DNA of 64,000 nt, taken from Janthinobacterium sp. 61. GTDB lineage: Bacteria > Pseudomonadota > Gammaproteobacteria > Burkholderiales > Burkholderiaceae_D. The stretch's first letter is position 1; the number at the start of each line of letters is the position of its first letter. The position numbers and the translations under genes were made by a program. Below the pieces are notes generated by a model, which was not told where the DNA came from, searched no databases, and saw only the letters and a list, made by a program, of their open reading frames with translations. Location of the stretch: the NCBI RefSeq assembly GCF_002846335.1, contig NZ_PJMQ01000001.1, forward strand, positions 1,116,001 through 1,180,000, given 5' to 3'. Shown here one piece after another: positions 44,843 to 53,911 of this stretch.

Positions 44843-45355
44843 TCAGGCCAGCAGCAGGATGCATCGTTCGAACGCCTGCACCATGTAGCGCTTGACAGTG
44901 CGCTCGCTGACGCTCAGGCGCGCGGCGATGTCCGCATACGCCATGCCTTCCAGCTGCGACAGCAGGAAGGCCGTGCGCACTTTCGCACCCAGGCCGTCGA
45001 GCATGGCGTCGATCTGGTGCAGGGTTTCCAGGATCAGCAAGCGGTCTTCCGCCGACGGCGTGACGGGGGCGGGCAGCTGCGCCAGGGTGGCCAGCCATGC
45101 CTGCTCCAGCGACTGGCGACGGTAATGGTCGATCAGCAGGCGGCGCGCCACGGTAGTCAGGTAGGCGCGCGGCTCGCGCAGGGTGACGGCGCGTTCGTCG
45201 GGCGTGGCCAGCAGCTTGACGAAGGTATCCTGCGCCAGGTCGGCCGCGTGATCCGTGCAAGACAATTTTCCGCGCAGCCAGCGCAGCAGCCAGGGGTGGT
45301 GCTGGACATACAGATGAGCTAAAGAATCGGCGGCAGGCGATACGGCATACGTCAC
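44843..45355 (-). CDS. FecI-like ECF sigma factor
   Basis: 170 residues. Sigma region 2 spans about 10-75 (YVQHHPWLLRWLRGKLSCTD then AADLAQDTFVKLLA and REPRAYLTTVARRLLIDHYR), with AADLAQDTF as the group hallmark. Region 4 spans about 112-165 (LSQLEGMAYADIAARLSVSE and RTVKRYMVQAFERC). It directs RNA polymerase to the receptor gene when FecR signals. First gene of the fecI-fecR-receptor set; a Fur box lies 59 bp upstream, so iron limitation turns the set on. Confidence 0.93.
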   Translation of the reverse strand: MTYAVSPAADSLAHLYVQHHPWLLRWLRGKLSCTDHAADLAQDTFVKLLATPDERAVTLREPRAYLTTVARRLLIDHYRRQSLEQAWLATLAQLPAPVTPSAEDRLLILETLHQIDAMLDGLGAKVRTAFLLSQLEGMAYADIAARLSVSERTVKRYMVQAFERCILLLA

Positions 45356-45413
45356 GGCACACTCCAGGTTGGCGCGAAAGTCCCGTGCCGCTGGCGCATG
45401 CAGGCCCTTCTTA

Positions 45414-45432
45414 AATGCGAATGGTTCTCATT
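45414..45432 (-). promoter_or_regulatory. Fur box upstream of fecI-like gene
   Basis: On the minus strand AATGAGAACCATTCGCATT (19 bp) closely follows the Fur consensus, with arms AATGAGAA and TTCGCATT. It sits 59 bp upstream of the sigma factor start. It is the expected iron-repression site for a FecI system. Confidence 0.8.
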
Positions 45433-45541
45433 TTACATTGGCGCGCCTGAATGTCAATGCGGCAAGCTCCGTTGGCAGGGCAATCACGGTCTTTCCGCTA
45501 TACTGGCCCCCCGATATTGCCGCCATTCTTAGAAAATCACC

Positions 45542-46528
45542 ATGGACCTGAGTACCCACGCCGCCGTCGTCAATTGCGAAGCCTATCGCGATGGCAAGAA
45601 AATCGCCCATTTCGACATCGACAAGGTGGGCGACTTCCTCGGCGACTCCGATTGTTTCGTCTGGATCGGCATGGCCAGCCCCGACGTCACGGCCATGCAG
45701 GCGTTGCAATCGGCCTTCGGCTTGCATGAACTGGCGGTCGAGGATGCGCAGGGCGCGCACGAGCGGCCCAAGCTGGAAGAATACGGCGACACCCTGTTCA
45801 TGGTGATGCACACGGCCACCCTCGACGGCGACGCCATCGTTTACGGCGAAACCCACGTCTTTCTCGGCCCCCGCTTCATCATCACGGTGCGCCACGGCGC
45901 CTCGGCCGGCTATGCGAAGTTGCGTGAGCGCAAGGAAAGCGTGCCCGAGAAACTGGCGAGCGGCCCCGGCTACGTGCTGTATTCCATCATCGACTTCATC
46001 GTCGACCAGTACCAGCCCTGCATCGACCATTTGCAGTCCCGCTTCCAGCACTATGAGCTGCAACTGTTCAAGCCCAGTCTCTCCGAAGACAAGCTGCAGG
46101 ATTTCTACCAGCTCAAGACGGAGCTGCTGAAGCTGGACGCGGCCGTCAATCCCCTGCATGACATTTGCACTCAGCTGATCCGTTTCCATGGCGATATCGT
46201 GCCCAAGGAAAACCGCATCTATTACCGCGACATTCTCGATCACGTCAAACGGGTCACGCACACGGCGGGACAGATGCGCGAACTGGTCAATTCGGCCATG
46301 CAGGTGGCGCTGGGGCAAATTTCCATCCGCCAGAACGAGGTGGTCAAACGCCTGGCCGCCTGGGCCGCCATCCTGGCCGTACCCACCATGGTCTTCAGCC
46401 TGTACGGCATGAACTTCGAATTCATGCCGGAGCTGAAGTGGCGCGGCAGCTATCCGGCCGTGATCGTTGTCATTGTCGCCGGCTGCTACTGGCTACACCG
46501 GCGCTTGAAGCGCGAGGGCTGGCTGTAG
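45542..46528 (+). CDS. corA: Magnesium/cobalt transporter CorA
   Basis: 328 residues. The cytoplasmic funnel covers about residues 1-265. The signature Gly-Met-Asn is at 289-291 in SLYGMNFEFMPEL, between two C-terminal membrane helices (about 270-288 and 303-322), and the chain ends in the basic RRLKREGWL. The pentameric channel brings in Mg2+ and can carry Co2+ or Ni2+. The candidate -10 TATACT (45499-45504) lies upstream, but its -35 is unclear. It is monocistronic. Confidence 0.92.
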   Translation: MDLSTHAAVVNCEAYRDGKKIAHFDIDKVGDFLGDSDCFVWIGMASPDVTAMQALQSAFGLHELAVEDAQGAHERPKLEEYGDTLFMVMHTATLDGDAIVYGETHVFLGPRFIITVRHGASAGYAKLRERKESVPEKLASGPGYVLYSIIDFIVDQYQPCIDHLQSRFQHYELQLFKPSLSEDKLQDFYQLKTELLKLDAAVNPLHDICTQLIRFHGDIVPKENRIYYRDILDHVKRVTHTAGQMRELVNSAMQVALGQISIRQNEVVKRLAAWAAILAVPTMVFSLYGMNFEFMPELKWRGSYPAVIVVIVAGCYWLHRRLKREGWL

Positions 46529-46682
46529 GCAGCAGGCCGATTCTTAGGCCACCGCGCCGCTTCCTGGATCGACGCAGCCGCTTCTGCTTATGTGCTACCC
46601 CCTGGTGTGGGGTGGGAACATCGGCGCCCTGCATGAAGCACGGCTAAGCGCCGCATGAAGACAGGCTGAAGGGCGGTGCGCG

Positions 46683-47225
46683 CTACAGCATGCGCTGGAA
46701 GACGCCGTCCTTGTCCAGCAGCAGATGTTTGACGCCCGCCAGTACATGCAGCACGATCAGACCGGCCAGGGTCCAGGCGCCCAGTTCATGCAGGCCGAAC
46801 CACTGTTCGGCCAGCGCATGGTTGGGCGCAAACCAGCGCGGCAGCACCAAACCGAAGAAGGCCACGCCGCTCTTGCTTAGCAGCGCCCCCGCCAGGCCAG
46901 CGGCAGGCACCAGCAGCATGCCCGCGTACAGCAGGCAGTGGCCCAGGCGCGACAGGCGCGCTTGCCACGGCGCCACGGACGGCGGCAGGCTTGCCGGCCT
47001 GTGGCCCAGGCGCCAGGCGGCGCGCGCGGCGAGCAGCAGCAATAGCAGCAGGCCCAGCGATTTATGCAGATTGAAGTACACCTCGCTGCCGGGATCGTCT
47101 TCGACCTCCATCATATACCAGCCCAAGGCCAGCATAACGGGGATCAGCACCGCCATCAGCCAGTGCAGCAGGCGTGCCGGAGCTGCATAGCGCCAGTCTT
47201 GCGTCGTCCATTTCTCGGTGTTCAT
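46683..47225 (-). CDS. Cytochrome b561 family protein
   Basis: 180 residues with four membrane helices. Histidines lie in the expected places: ARLLHWLMA (H21) in helix 1, NLHKSLGLLL (about H54) in helix 2, and FGLHELGAWTLAG with VLHVLAGVKHLLLDKDGVFQ in the last helices. Heme b ligands are thus preserved, as in E. coli CybB/YodB-type proteins that move electrons between quinone and periplasmic acceptors. It is separated by about 50 bp from the downstream-encoded CzcC-like gene (minus strand order: metal pump operon, then this gene), so it may be co-transcribed with that operon. Confidence 0.88.
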   Translation of the reverse strand: MNTEKWTTQDWRYAAPARLLHWLMAVLIPVMLALGWYMMEVEDDPGSEVYFNLHKSLGLLLLLLLAARAAWRLGHRPASLPPSVAPWQARLSRLGHCLLYAGMLLVPAAGLAGALLSKSGVAFFGLVLPRWFAPNHALAEQWFGLHELGAWTLAGLIVLHVLAGVKHLLLDKDGVFQRML

Positions 47226-47274
47226 GGTGTTTCCTTTTCGGTGAGTCGCATGGATGAATCGTGTAAGCGCCGCA

Positions 47275-48501
47275 TCAGTCGATGGACCAGATGGCGTGGG
47301 CGTCGAGCTGCAGGCGCGCCTGGGCCGCCAGCGCCTCGATCTGGGCTGTCTGCGCCGTCAGCGCCGCGTCGAGCGCCTGCCGCCTGCCGGCCAGCGCTTC
47401 GGCCAGCGTGCATTCGCCCGCCTGGTAGGCGCGCTGCATCAGTTCGGCCTGGCGGATGGTTTGTTGTTGTACCTCTTGCAATGTAGTCCATATTGCGTGG
47501 CTATGCACGCTGTCGCTGGCGGCACGCCGGGCCGCCAAAGCGACGCGCAGCTGTGTCTGCGCCACCCGTTCGCGCGCCATCGAAGCCTTGATGGCCGCCG
47601 CCGACTTGTCCGCTGCACGTCCGGCGCCGGGCAGGGGAAACGACAGGCTGACGCCGAATACCCGCTCCTGGCCGTCGCGCTCGCGCGCGGCCCGCAGTGC
47701 CAGCGTCGGGTCGGGCATGGCGTCGCTGGCCAGCCGGCTGGCGCGCATGGCGTACAGGTCCGCTTCCGCCTGGGCCAGCTGCAGTTCGTGGTTGTCGTGC
47801 ACGATGCGCTCGGCCAAGCCGTCTACGGCTTCGCTGCCGGCTTGCGGCAGTGGCAGCGAGTCGGCCAGCGGACGCGGCAAGCCGGGGTAGCTGATGGCCA
47901 GCAGCGCGAGCGTCTGTTCGCTGCGCTGGCGCGCCTGTTGCAACAGGGCCAGCACGCGCCGCTGTTCCGTGTCGGCCTGCAGCAAGTCGAGCGCGGCGCC
48001 GTCGCCGGCCTGCACGCGGCGCGCAGCAATCGATTGCAAGCGCTGCGTCACGGCCAGCTGCTCTTCCAGCCGCGCTACGCCGGCCAGGTCGCGCAGCGCG
48101 TCGAACCAGTCGCGCAGCAGGGTGCGTCCCGCCTCGTGCCAGGCGTCGCCATGCAGCGCGCGCGCCACAGTCAGCCCTTGCTCGCCCAGCGCCTGGTCCA
48201 GGCTGGCCTTGCCGAACCAGCGCAGGGGCCGTTCCAGCGCCACTTCCTGCTCCAGGTAGCGTTCCGCGCCGGGGGCGGTGCGCCGGCTGGCGCCGGCACG
48301 CACCGTCCATTCATAGGGGCCGGCCGCCAGTTTGGCCCGTTCCGCGCCGGCCAGTTCGGTGTTTTGCATCCCCTGGCGCAGCGCAGGCAGGCTGGCCAGC
48401 ACGCGCCGCACCTCGGCTTCGGGCGGCAGCGCGGAAGGGTTGCCAGGCGCCGCCTGCGCTCCCGCCGCGAGGAACAGCAGCGCCAGGGCGCGCGCCTTCA
48501 T
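47275..48501 (-). CDS. Metal-efflux outer-membrane factor, CzcC/TolC family
   Basis: 408 residues from ATG 48501; a longer frame overlaps the previous gene. A signal peptide with cut near AQA-AP is present. The OEP helical repeats are seen, for example RVLASLPALRQGMQNTELAG at 33-52 and a second repeat after 215 (IVHDNHELQLAQAEADLYAM). It would form the outer-membrane exit for the RND pump 48811-51915. Its ATG overlaps the DUF3240 stop (ATGA). No lipobox is present, unlike the drug OMF at 104-1483. Confidence 0.87.
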   Translation of the reverse strand: MKARALALLFLAAGAQAAPGNPSALPPEAEVRRVLASLPALRQGMQNTELAGAERAKLAAGPYEWTVRAGASRRTAPGAERYLEQEVALERPLRWFGKASLDQALGEQGLTVARALHGDAWHEAGRTLLRDWFDALRDLAGVARLEEQLAVTQRLQSIAARRVQAGDGAALDLLQADTEQRRVLALLQQARQRSEQTLALLAISYPGLPRPLADSLPLPQAGSEAVDGLAERIVHDNHELQLAQAEADLYAMRASRLASDAMPDPTLALRAARERDGQERVFGVSLSFPLPGAGRAADKSAAAIKASMARERVAQTQLRVALAARRAASDSVHSHAIWTTLQEVQQQTIRQAELMQRAYQAGECTLAEALAGRRQALDAALTAQTAQIEALAAQARLQLDAHAIWSID

Positions 48502-48824
48502 GCCAGCCTCCCGTGGCACAGCACGGGGCTGATCCAGTAGGCGATGTCGGGCTTGGGCAGCTGTGCCGCCAGCGCCTGCACGAGCAGGCGCAAGTTGGTA
48601 TCGGCGCCGGCGATCAGGACCAGCTTGCGCCGTCCCCGTCCCCGTACTTGCTCCAGGCTGGAGGGGTAGGCGGCGCCCGGTCCCATGCCTTGCGCATCGA
48701 GCACGGAAAAACCGGCCGCCCAAGCCGGGTGCAGCAGCAGGAAATCGAGGACGTCCTCTTCGAGGGCTACGGGCATGGCCAGCGTCAGCATGGCGTCGCA
48801 GGGGGAATGGTCAGGGTGCTGCAT
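48498..48824 (-). CDS. DUF3240 small cytosolic protein of a metal RND operon
   Basis: 108 residues. PVALEEDVLDFLLLHPAWAA (18-37) and GFSVLDAQG resemble the DUF3240 family, a P-II/CutA-like ferredoxin-fold protein often found inside CzcCBA-type operons. The gene sits between the RND pump and outer-membrane factor genes, with overlaps on both sides (14 bp and ATGA), so it is expressed with them. The fold suggests a metal or small-ligand sensor, which is inference. Confidence 0.78.
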   Translation of the reverse strand: MQHPDHSPCDAMLTLAMPVALEEDVLDFLLLHPAWAAGFSVLDAQGMGPGAAYPSSLEQVRGRGRRKLVLIAGADTNLRLLVQALAAQLPKPDIAYWISPVLCHGRLA

Positions 48825-51800
48825 GGTGGGCTCCAGTCAGGGCAATGGTAGGGACAGATGGCCGCGCCACGCCGTAGCGGCGGAACAGCAGGGGCAGCAG
48901 CACGAGGGTCAGCACGGTGGCGCTGAGCAGGCCACCGATGACGACGATGGCCAGCGGCTTCTGGATTTCCGAGCCAGGCCCCGTGGCCAGCAACAGCGGC
49001 ACCAGGCCCAGGCCTGTAATACAGGCCGTCATCATGACGGGACGAAAACGCCGGACGGCGCCTTGCAGGACCAGTTCGCCGACGGCCGCGCCGCGCGCAT
49101 GCAGATCGTTGAAACAGGTGATCATCACCAGGCCATTGAGCACGGCGATGCCCATCAGCGCGATGAAGCCCACCGAGGCGGGCACGGACAGGTATTCGCC
49201 CGTCAGGGCCAGCGCATACACGCCGCCCGTCAGCGCGAACGGGATGTTGACCAGCACCAGCAGGGTTTGCCGGATGCTGCGCAAGGTACAGAACAGCAGC
49301 AGGAAGATCAGTGCCAGCGCCACAGGCACGACCAGCGCCAGGCGGGCTGCCGCACGCTGCTGGTTCTCGAACTGGCCGCCCCAGGCAATGCGGTAGCCTG
49401 GCGGCAGCGGCACCTGGCGCGCCACCAGGGCCTTGGCCTCGTCGACAAAGCCGACCAGGTCGCGGCCGCGCACATTGGCGCGCACCACCACCAGGCGCGC
49501 GGCGTTTTCCCGTTCCACCTTGACGGGGCCGTCGACCGTGCGCAGGCTGGCCACCTGGCTCAAGGCGATGGCCGGGCCGTCGGCCATGGGCAGCCGCAGC
49601 TGCTGGAACAGGTCGGCCGACAGCTGCAGCTGTTCGCCGCCGCGCAGCAGCAGGGGCAGTCGCTTGCCGCCTTCGATGACGATGCCCGCCTGGCGCCCTT
49701 CGACAAGGGTGCGCAAATCGCCCTGGATCTGTTCCACGGAGAGGCCCAGGCGGGCGGCCGCCACGCGGTCGATATCGACTTGCAGGTATTGCACGCCCGA
49801 GTTTTGAGTCGTCAGCACATCTTCACTGCCGGCCAGCGTTTGCAGCTGCGTCACGATGCGCGCGGCCAGCGCGCCCAGCGCCTTGCTGTCCGGGCCGTAG
49901 ATCTTGACGGCCACGTCGCCGCGCACGCCGGACAGCATTTCAGAGGTACGCATTTCGATGGGCTGGGTAAAGCTGATGTTGACGCCTGGAAAGCTTGCCG
50001 TGGCCGCCCGCAAGGCATCGACCAGCGCTTCCTTGTCCGCGCTGCGCCATTGCGCGCGCGGCTTGAGCACGAGGAAGGAGTCCGTTTCGTTCAGGCCCAT
50101 GGGATCGAGTCCCAGTTCGTCCGACCCCAGGCGTGCCACGATGCGCTGCACCTCGGGCACCTGTTCCAGGATGCGGCGCTGGATGGCCTGGTCCAGGCGC
50201 GCCGATTCCTGCAAGTTCACGGATGGCAGTTTTTCGATCTGCATGATGATGTCGCCTTCGTCCAGCGTGGGCATGAACGATTTGCCCACGTGCAGGAAGA
50301 CGCCGGCGGCCAGCAGCAGCGCCGCCACGGCCACGCCGCCGACCAGGCGCTCGCGGCGCAGGGCGCGCCCGAGCAGAGCCAGGTAGGCCGCTTCCATTTT
50401 CTGCACCAGGCGCGGCGTGCCCGCGTGGCGTTCGGACAGCAGCAGCGAGGCGAGCACGGGAATGACGGTCAGCGACAGCAGCAGCGAGGCGGCCAGCGCG
50501 AAGAGGATGGTCAGTGCCACGGGGGCGAACAGCTTGCCTTCCAGGCCCTGCAGGGTCAGCAGGGGCAGGAAGACGATCATGATCACCAGCATGCCGGCGC
50601 TGACGGGCAGGGCAACCTCGCGCACGGCCCGGTAGATGCGGTGCAGGCGCGGCACGCCCGGCTGGGCATGGGCGCCATGGGCCTCGATGTTTTCCACCAC
50701 CACGACGGCCGCATCGACCAGCATGCCGATGGCGATGGCCAGGCCGCCCAGCGACATCAGGTTGGCGCTCAGGCCATATGCCTGCATAAGCAGGAAGGTG
50801 CCCAGCGCCGCCAGCGGCAGGATGCAGGCGACCACCAGCGCCGAGCGCAAGTTGCCCAGAAAAACAGTCAGCAGCACGATCACCAGCACGGTGGCTTCGG
50901 CCAGGGCGCCCGTGACGCTGGCCACGGCCCGCTCCACCAGCTTGCCGCGGTCGTAGAAGGTGCTGATGCGGGTGCCTTTGGGCAGGCTGGGGCCCAGCGC
51001 ATCGAGGCGGGCGCGCACTTGCTGCACCACTTGCTGTGCATTCGAGCCGCGCATGGCCAGCACCAGCGCCTGCACGGCTTCGCCGCGCCCGTCCTGCGTG
51101 ACGGCGCCGTAGCGCGTCAGCTGGCCGATGCGCACCGTGGCCACCTGGCCCACGTTCACCGCCATGTCGCCGCGCCGCGCGATGCCGATGGCGCGCACGT
51201 CAGCGAGCGTGCGGATGCCCGCGTCGCTGCGGATCAGCAGCGCCTCTTCGCCGCTGCCCAGGCGGCCCGCGCCGTCGCTGCGGTTGTTCGCTTCCAGTGC
51301 CTGCTGCAGCTGGGCCAGCGACAGGCCGCGCGCGGCCAGGGCGGCCAGGTCGGGTACCACTTCGAAGCTGCGCACCATGCCGCCAAGGGAATTGACGTCG
51401 GCTACGCCGGCGATGTTGCGCAGCTGTGGACGGATGGTCCATTCGAGCAAGGTGCGTTTTTCCATCAGGCTCAAAGGCCCCTCGATGGTGAACATGAAGA
51501 TTTCACCCAGCGGCGTGGTGATGGGCGCCAGGCCGCCGCTGACGGAGGCAGGCAAGTCCTTCAGCACGCCAGCCAGCCGCTCGCTCACCTGCTGGCGCGC
51601 CCAGAAGACGTCCGTGCCTTCCTGGAAGTCCAGTGTGATGTCGGCGATCGCATACTTGGACTGCGAGCGCAGCACGGCCTGGCGCGGTATGCCCAGCAGT
51701 TCCTGCTCGATGGGGGCGACGATGCGCGCCTCGACTTCTTCCGGCGTCATGCCGGGCGCTTTCAGGATCAGCTTGACCTGGGTGCCGGCGACATCGGGAA

Positions 51801-51915
51801 AGGCGTCGATGGGGAGCGCGCGGAAGGCTTGCACGCCGGCCGCCGCCATCAGCGCGGCCAGTACCAGTACCAGCATGCGCTGCGACAGCGACAGGGCGAT
51901 CAGGCGGGCCAGCAT
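48811..51915 (-). CDS. HME-RND heavy-metal efflux pump, CusA/CzcA family
   Basis: 1034 residues from ATG 51915, sharing bases with the adaptor stop. Standard RND layout: first helix at 12-30, large periplasmic loops and 12 membrane helices. FPDVAGTQVKLILKAPGMTP (39-58) and GLAIAIGMLVDAAVVVVENI near 400 are HME-family marks. The AIG-x-x-VDAA-x-V-x-x-EN form of the latter is closer to the CusA-type (Cu/Ag) than to the DFG-x-x-x-DGA type of CzcA, so copper or silver is favoured, but the adjacent DUF3240 is commoner with Czc pumps. The metal remains uncertain. Confidence 0.9.
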   Translation of the reverse strand: MLARLIALSLSQRMLVLVLAALMAAAGVQAFRALPIDAFPDVAGTQVKLILKAPGMTPEEVEARIVAPIEQELLGIPRQAVLRSQSKYAIADITLDFQEGTDVFWARQQVSERLAGVLKDLPASVSGGLAPITTPLGEIFMFTIEGPLSLMEKRTLLEWTIRPQLRNIAGVADVNSLGGMVRSFEVVPDLAALAARGLSLAQLQQALEANNRSDGAGRLGSGEEALLIRSDAGIRTLADVRAIGIARRGDMAVNVGQVATVRIGQLTRYGAVTQDGRGEAVQALVLAMRGSNAQQVVQQVRARLDALGPSLPKGTRISTFYDRGKLVERAVASVTGALAEATVLVIVLLTVFLGNLRSALVVACILPLAALGTFLLMQAYGLSANLMSLGGLAIAIGMLVDAAVVVVENIEAHGAHAQPGVPRLHRIYRAVREVALPVSAGMLVIMIVFLPLLTLQGLEGKLFAPVALTILFALAASLLLSLTVIPVLASLLLSERHAGTPRLVQKMEAAYLALLGRALRRERLVGGVAVAALLLAAGVFLHVGKSFMPTLDEGDIIMQIEKLPSVNLQESARLDQAIQRRILEQVPEVQRIVARLGSDELGLDPMGLNETDSFLVLKPRAQWRSADKEALVDALRAATASFPGVNISFTQPIEMRTSEMLSGVRGDVAVKIYGPDSKALGALAARIVTQLQTLAGSEDVLTTQNSGVQYLQVDIDRVAAARLGLSVEQIQGDLRTLVEGRQAGIVIEGGKRLPLLLRGGEQLQLSADLFQQLRLPMADGPAIALSQVASLRTVDGPVKVERENAARLVVVRANVRGRDLVGFVDEAKALVARQVPLPPGYRIAWGGQFENQQRAAARLALVVPVALALIFLLLFCTLRSIRQTLLVLVNIPFALTGGVYALALTGEYLSVPASVGFIALMGIAVLNGLVMITCFNDLHARGAAVGELVLQGAVRRFRPVMMTACITGLGLVPLLLATGPGSEIQKPLAIVVIGGLLSATVLTLVLLPLLFRRYGVARPSVPTIALTGAHHAAP

Positions 51916-53096
51916 CACTTGCCTCCTTGGGCGGGCGCGTCCGCAGCTTGTCCCAGGCCGCTCCAGCTGCCCTTGAGGGCCGCCAGGCCGCGTACCGCCA
52001 CCGCGTCGCCTGCGGCCAGTGCGCCGCGCACCCAGGCCATGCCGCCGCCGGCCGGCGTGGCTTGCACGGGGGTGACCAGGAAGCCCCTGGCGTTGGCGAC
52101 AAAGACATAGTCTTGCCGCGCCTCGCCCATGCCGTGCACCAGCGCCACGGCCGGTACGGCCACGCCGCCCACCGCGCCCGCCCGTTGCGCCGGGCGCAGC
52201 AGGCGCGCTTCGACAAAGGCGTTCACCTTCAGGCACGGATCCTGGCCCACTTGCTGTGCGCGCAGCTGCGCGCTTTGCGTGGCGCCGTCGACGACGGGAG
52301 AGATGGCCGTCACGCGCAGCCTTGCGCAGCCGTCCACCTGCAGCAGGTCGCCCACGTGCAGCAGCGGCAGTTGCACACGGCTCGCCTGCAGCTGCACCCA
52401 CAGGGGGCCGCTGGCGGCCATGCGGGCCAGCAGCGCGCCCGCTTCGACATGCTGCCCCTCCTCGACAGGCAATGCCAGCACGCTGCCGGCGCGGCTGGCG
52501 CGCACCGTCAGAAGGGGCGACAGCGTGCGTTGTTCGCGCAGGCGCCGCAGCGCCACGCCATCGAGGCCGGCGCTGCGCAGCGCCTGTTCGCGTTCGCTGG
52601 CCGCCAGCGTGGCCAGCTGCGCCGCATCGCGGCTTTCATCAAGACGGGCACGGGCGATGATGCCGTCGCCGTACAGTCCTTCGTCGCGCGCCAGCCTGGC
52701 ATGCGCCAGCCGCGCCGCACTGGCCTTTTCCAGGTAGGCGCGCTGCCACTCCAGCCAGCCCTGGCTGTACAGGGTTAGCAGCGGCATGCCTGCACGCACC
52801 TGTTGCAGCGGCGTCACGTGCACCTGCTGTACCACGCCGCCCTGCACGGCGCTGGCCACGGCGCCCGAGCTGGGCGGCGCCACCACGGTGCCCGACAGGA
52901 CCAGGTCGTTGCCCGCCGGCGTCCCTTCGCCGGCCAGCGTGGCGACTGCCGGCGTGGTGGCGATGCCGGCACGGCTGATCTGTTGCGGATTCAGCAGAAG
53001 TTGCTGTGGCGCGGCCGCCGATAGCAGCGGCCAGCCGAACAGGGCCAGTATTGTCCAGCAAGGCTGGCAGCGGTTAAGATGGGGAGAAGCGGGCAT
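51915..53096 (-). CDS. RND periplasmic adaptor, CusB/CzcB family
   Basis: 393 residues. A signal peptide precedes LLLNPQQISRAGIATTPAVA at about 34-53. The barrel-sandwich halves (DLVLSGTVVAPPSSGAVASA near 67-86 and LLTVRASRAGSVLALPVEEG near 190-209), a helical hairpin between them, and a beta-barrel with GDLLQVDGCARL follow. It bridges the pump and outer-membrane factor. First gene of the operon; upstream is the divergent two-component pair with the shared TTAA box. No N-terminal metal-binding Met or His cluster is obvious. Confidence 0.87.
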   Translation of the reverse strand: MPASPHLNRCQPCWTILALFGWPLLSAAAPQQLLLNPQQISRAGIATTPAVATLAGEGTPAGNDLVLSGTVVAPPSSGAVASAVQGGVVQQVHVTPLQQVRAGMPLLTLYSQGWLEWQRAYLEKASAARLAHARLARDEGLYGDGIIARARLDESRDAAQLATLAASEREQALRSAGLDGVALRRLREQRTLSPLLTVRASRAGSVLALPVEEGQHVEAGALLARMAASGPLWVQLQASRVQLPLLHVGDLLQVDGCARLRVTAISPVVDGATQSAQLRAQQVGQDPCLKVNAFVEARLLRPAQRAGAVGGVAVPAVALVHGMGEARQDYVFVANARGFLVTPVQATPAGGGMAWVRGALAAGDAVAVRGLAALKGSWSGLGQAADAPAQGGK

Positions 53097-53142
53097 GGGA
53101 GGCAGCCGGAAGTGGATGATGGACGGATAGTCGCCAGCAGAT

Positions 53143-53159
53143 GTTAAGAAGTTCTTAAT
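53143..53159. promoter_or_regulatory. Symmetric TTAA box between metal pump and two-component operons
   Basis: TTAAGAAGTTCTTAA (53144-53158) is a perfect odd palindrome. It also reads as two TTAA repeats 11 bp apart, the PmrA/QseB layout (YTTAAK-N5-YTTAAK). On the plus strand TACGCT (53170-53175) lies 11 bp after it; on the minus strand GACTAT (53132-53127) lies 11 bp after it. One bound regulator could therefore drive both promoters. Confidence 0.65.
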
Positions 53160-53233
53160 GTCCGGCGCCTACGCTGCCAGCATGAAATTCGGACACGACA
53201 GCCGGACACGACATCCAGACAGGACAAGCCACG

Positions 53234-53911
53234 ATGCGCATATTGCTGACAGAAGACGACCCCCAGCTGGGGCGCGCCACGCAGATGGGGCTGGAGCAGG
53301 CCGGCTATGCGGTCGACTGGGTACAGACGGCTGAAAGCGCGCATATGGCCGTGCGCCTGCACCGCTATGGCTGTTTGCTGCTCGACCTGGCCCTGCCGGG
53401 CGAGGATGGCATGCAGGCGCTGGCGACCCTGCGCCGCGGCGGTTACGACGGGGCGATCCTGATCGTCACGGCGCGCGACCAGATCGCCGACCGCGTGACG
53501 GGCCTGGATGCGGGCGCCGACGACTTCATCGTCAAACCCTTCGACCTCGATGAGCTGGCGGCGCGCATGCGCAGCGCCTGCCGCCGCGCGGCCGGGCGCA
53601 CGCACGAAGAACTCGTGCATGGCGATATCGTCATCGATGTCGCCGCCCGCCAGGTGCGTCAGGCTGGCGTGGCGGTGCCAGTGACGGGCAAGGAGTTCAG
53701 CATCCTGCTGATGCTTGTCGAGCAGCGCGGGCGCATCCTGAGCCGCGTGCAGCTGGAAGAAGGCGTCTATAGCTGGGGCGAGGAAGTCGACAGCAACGCG
53801 CTGCAGGTACATATCCACCATTTGCGGCGCAAGCTGGGCAAGGCGCTGATCCGCACCGTGCATGCCATCGGCTACAGCATCGACAAACCTGATACCCAGG
53901 AGTGTCCATGA
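53234..53911 (+). CDS. OmpR-family response regulator, QseB/PmrA-like
   Basis: 225 residues. Receiver domain with acidic pocket E8-D9-D10... in LLTEDDPQLG, phosphoacceptor D51 in LLLDLALPGEDG and Lys near 101 in IVKPFDLDEL. DNA-binding winged helix about 128-220, with VTGKEFSILLMLVEQRGRIL and ALQVHIHHLRRKLGKALIRT then HAIGYSI. This resembles QseB/PmrA/IrlR-type regulators. It is coupled to the sensor gene by ATGA overlap and divergent from the metal efflux operon, which it most likely activates. Confidence 0.92.
   Translation: MRILLTEDDPQLGRATQMGLEQAGYAVDWVQTAESAHMAVRLHRYGCLLLDLALPGEDGMQALATLRRGGYDGAILIVTARDQIADRVTGLDAGADDFIVKPFDLDELAARMRSACRRAAGRTHEELVHGDIVIDVAARQVRQAGVAVPVTGKEFSILLMLVEQRGRILSRVQLEEGVYSWGEEVDSNALQVHIHHLRRKLGKALIRTVHAIGYSIDKPDTQECP

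Noticed and set aside
48685..52110. 1141-codon antisense frame opposite the RND pump
   Set aside because: It shadows the HME-RND gene, is rich in Gln/His/Asp as expected from a reversed GC-rich frame, and has no motif.
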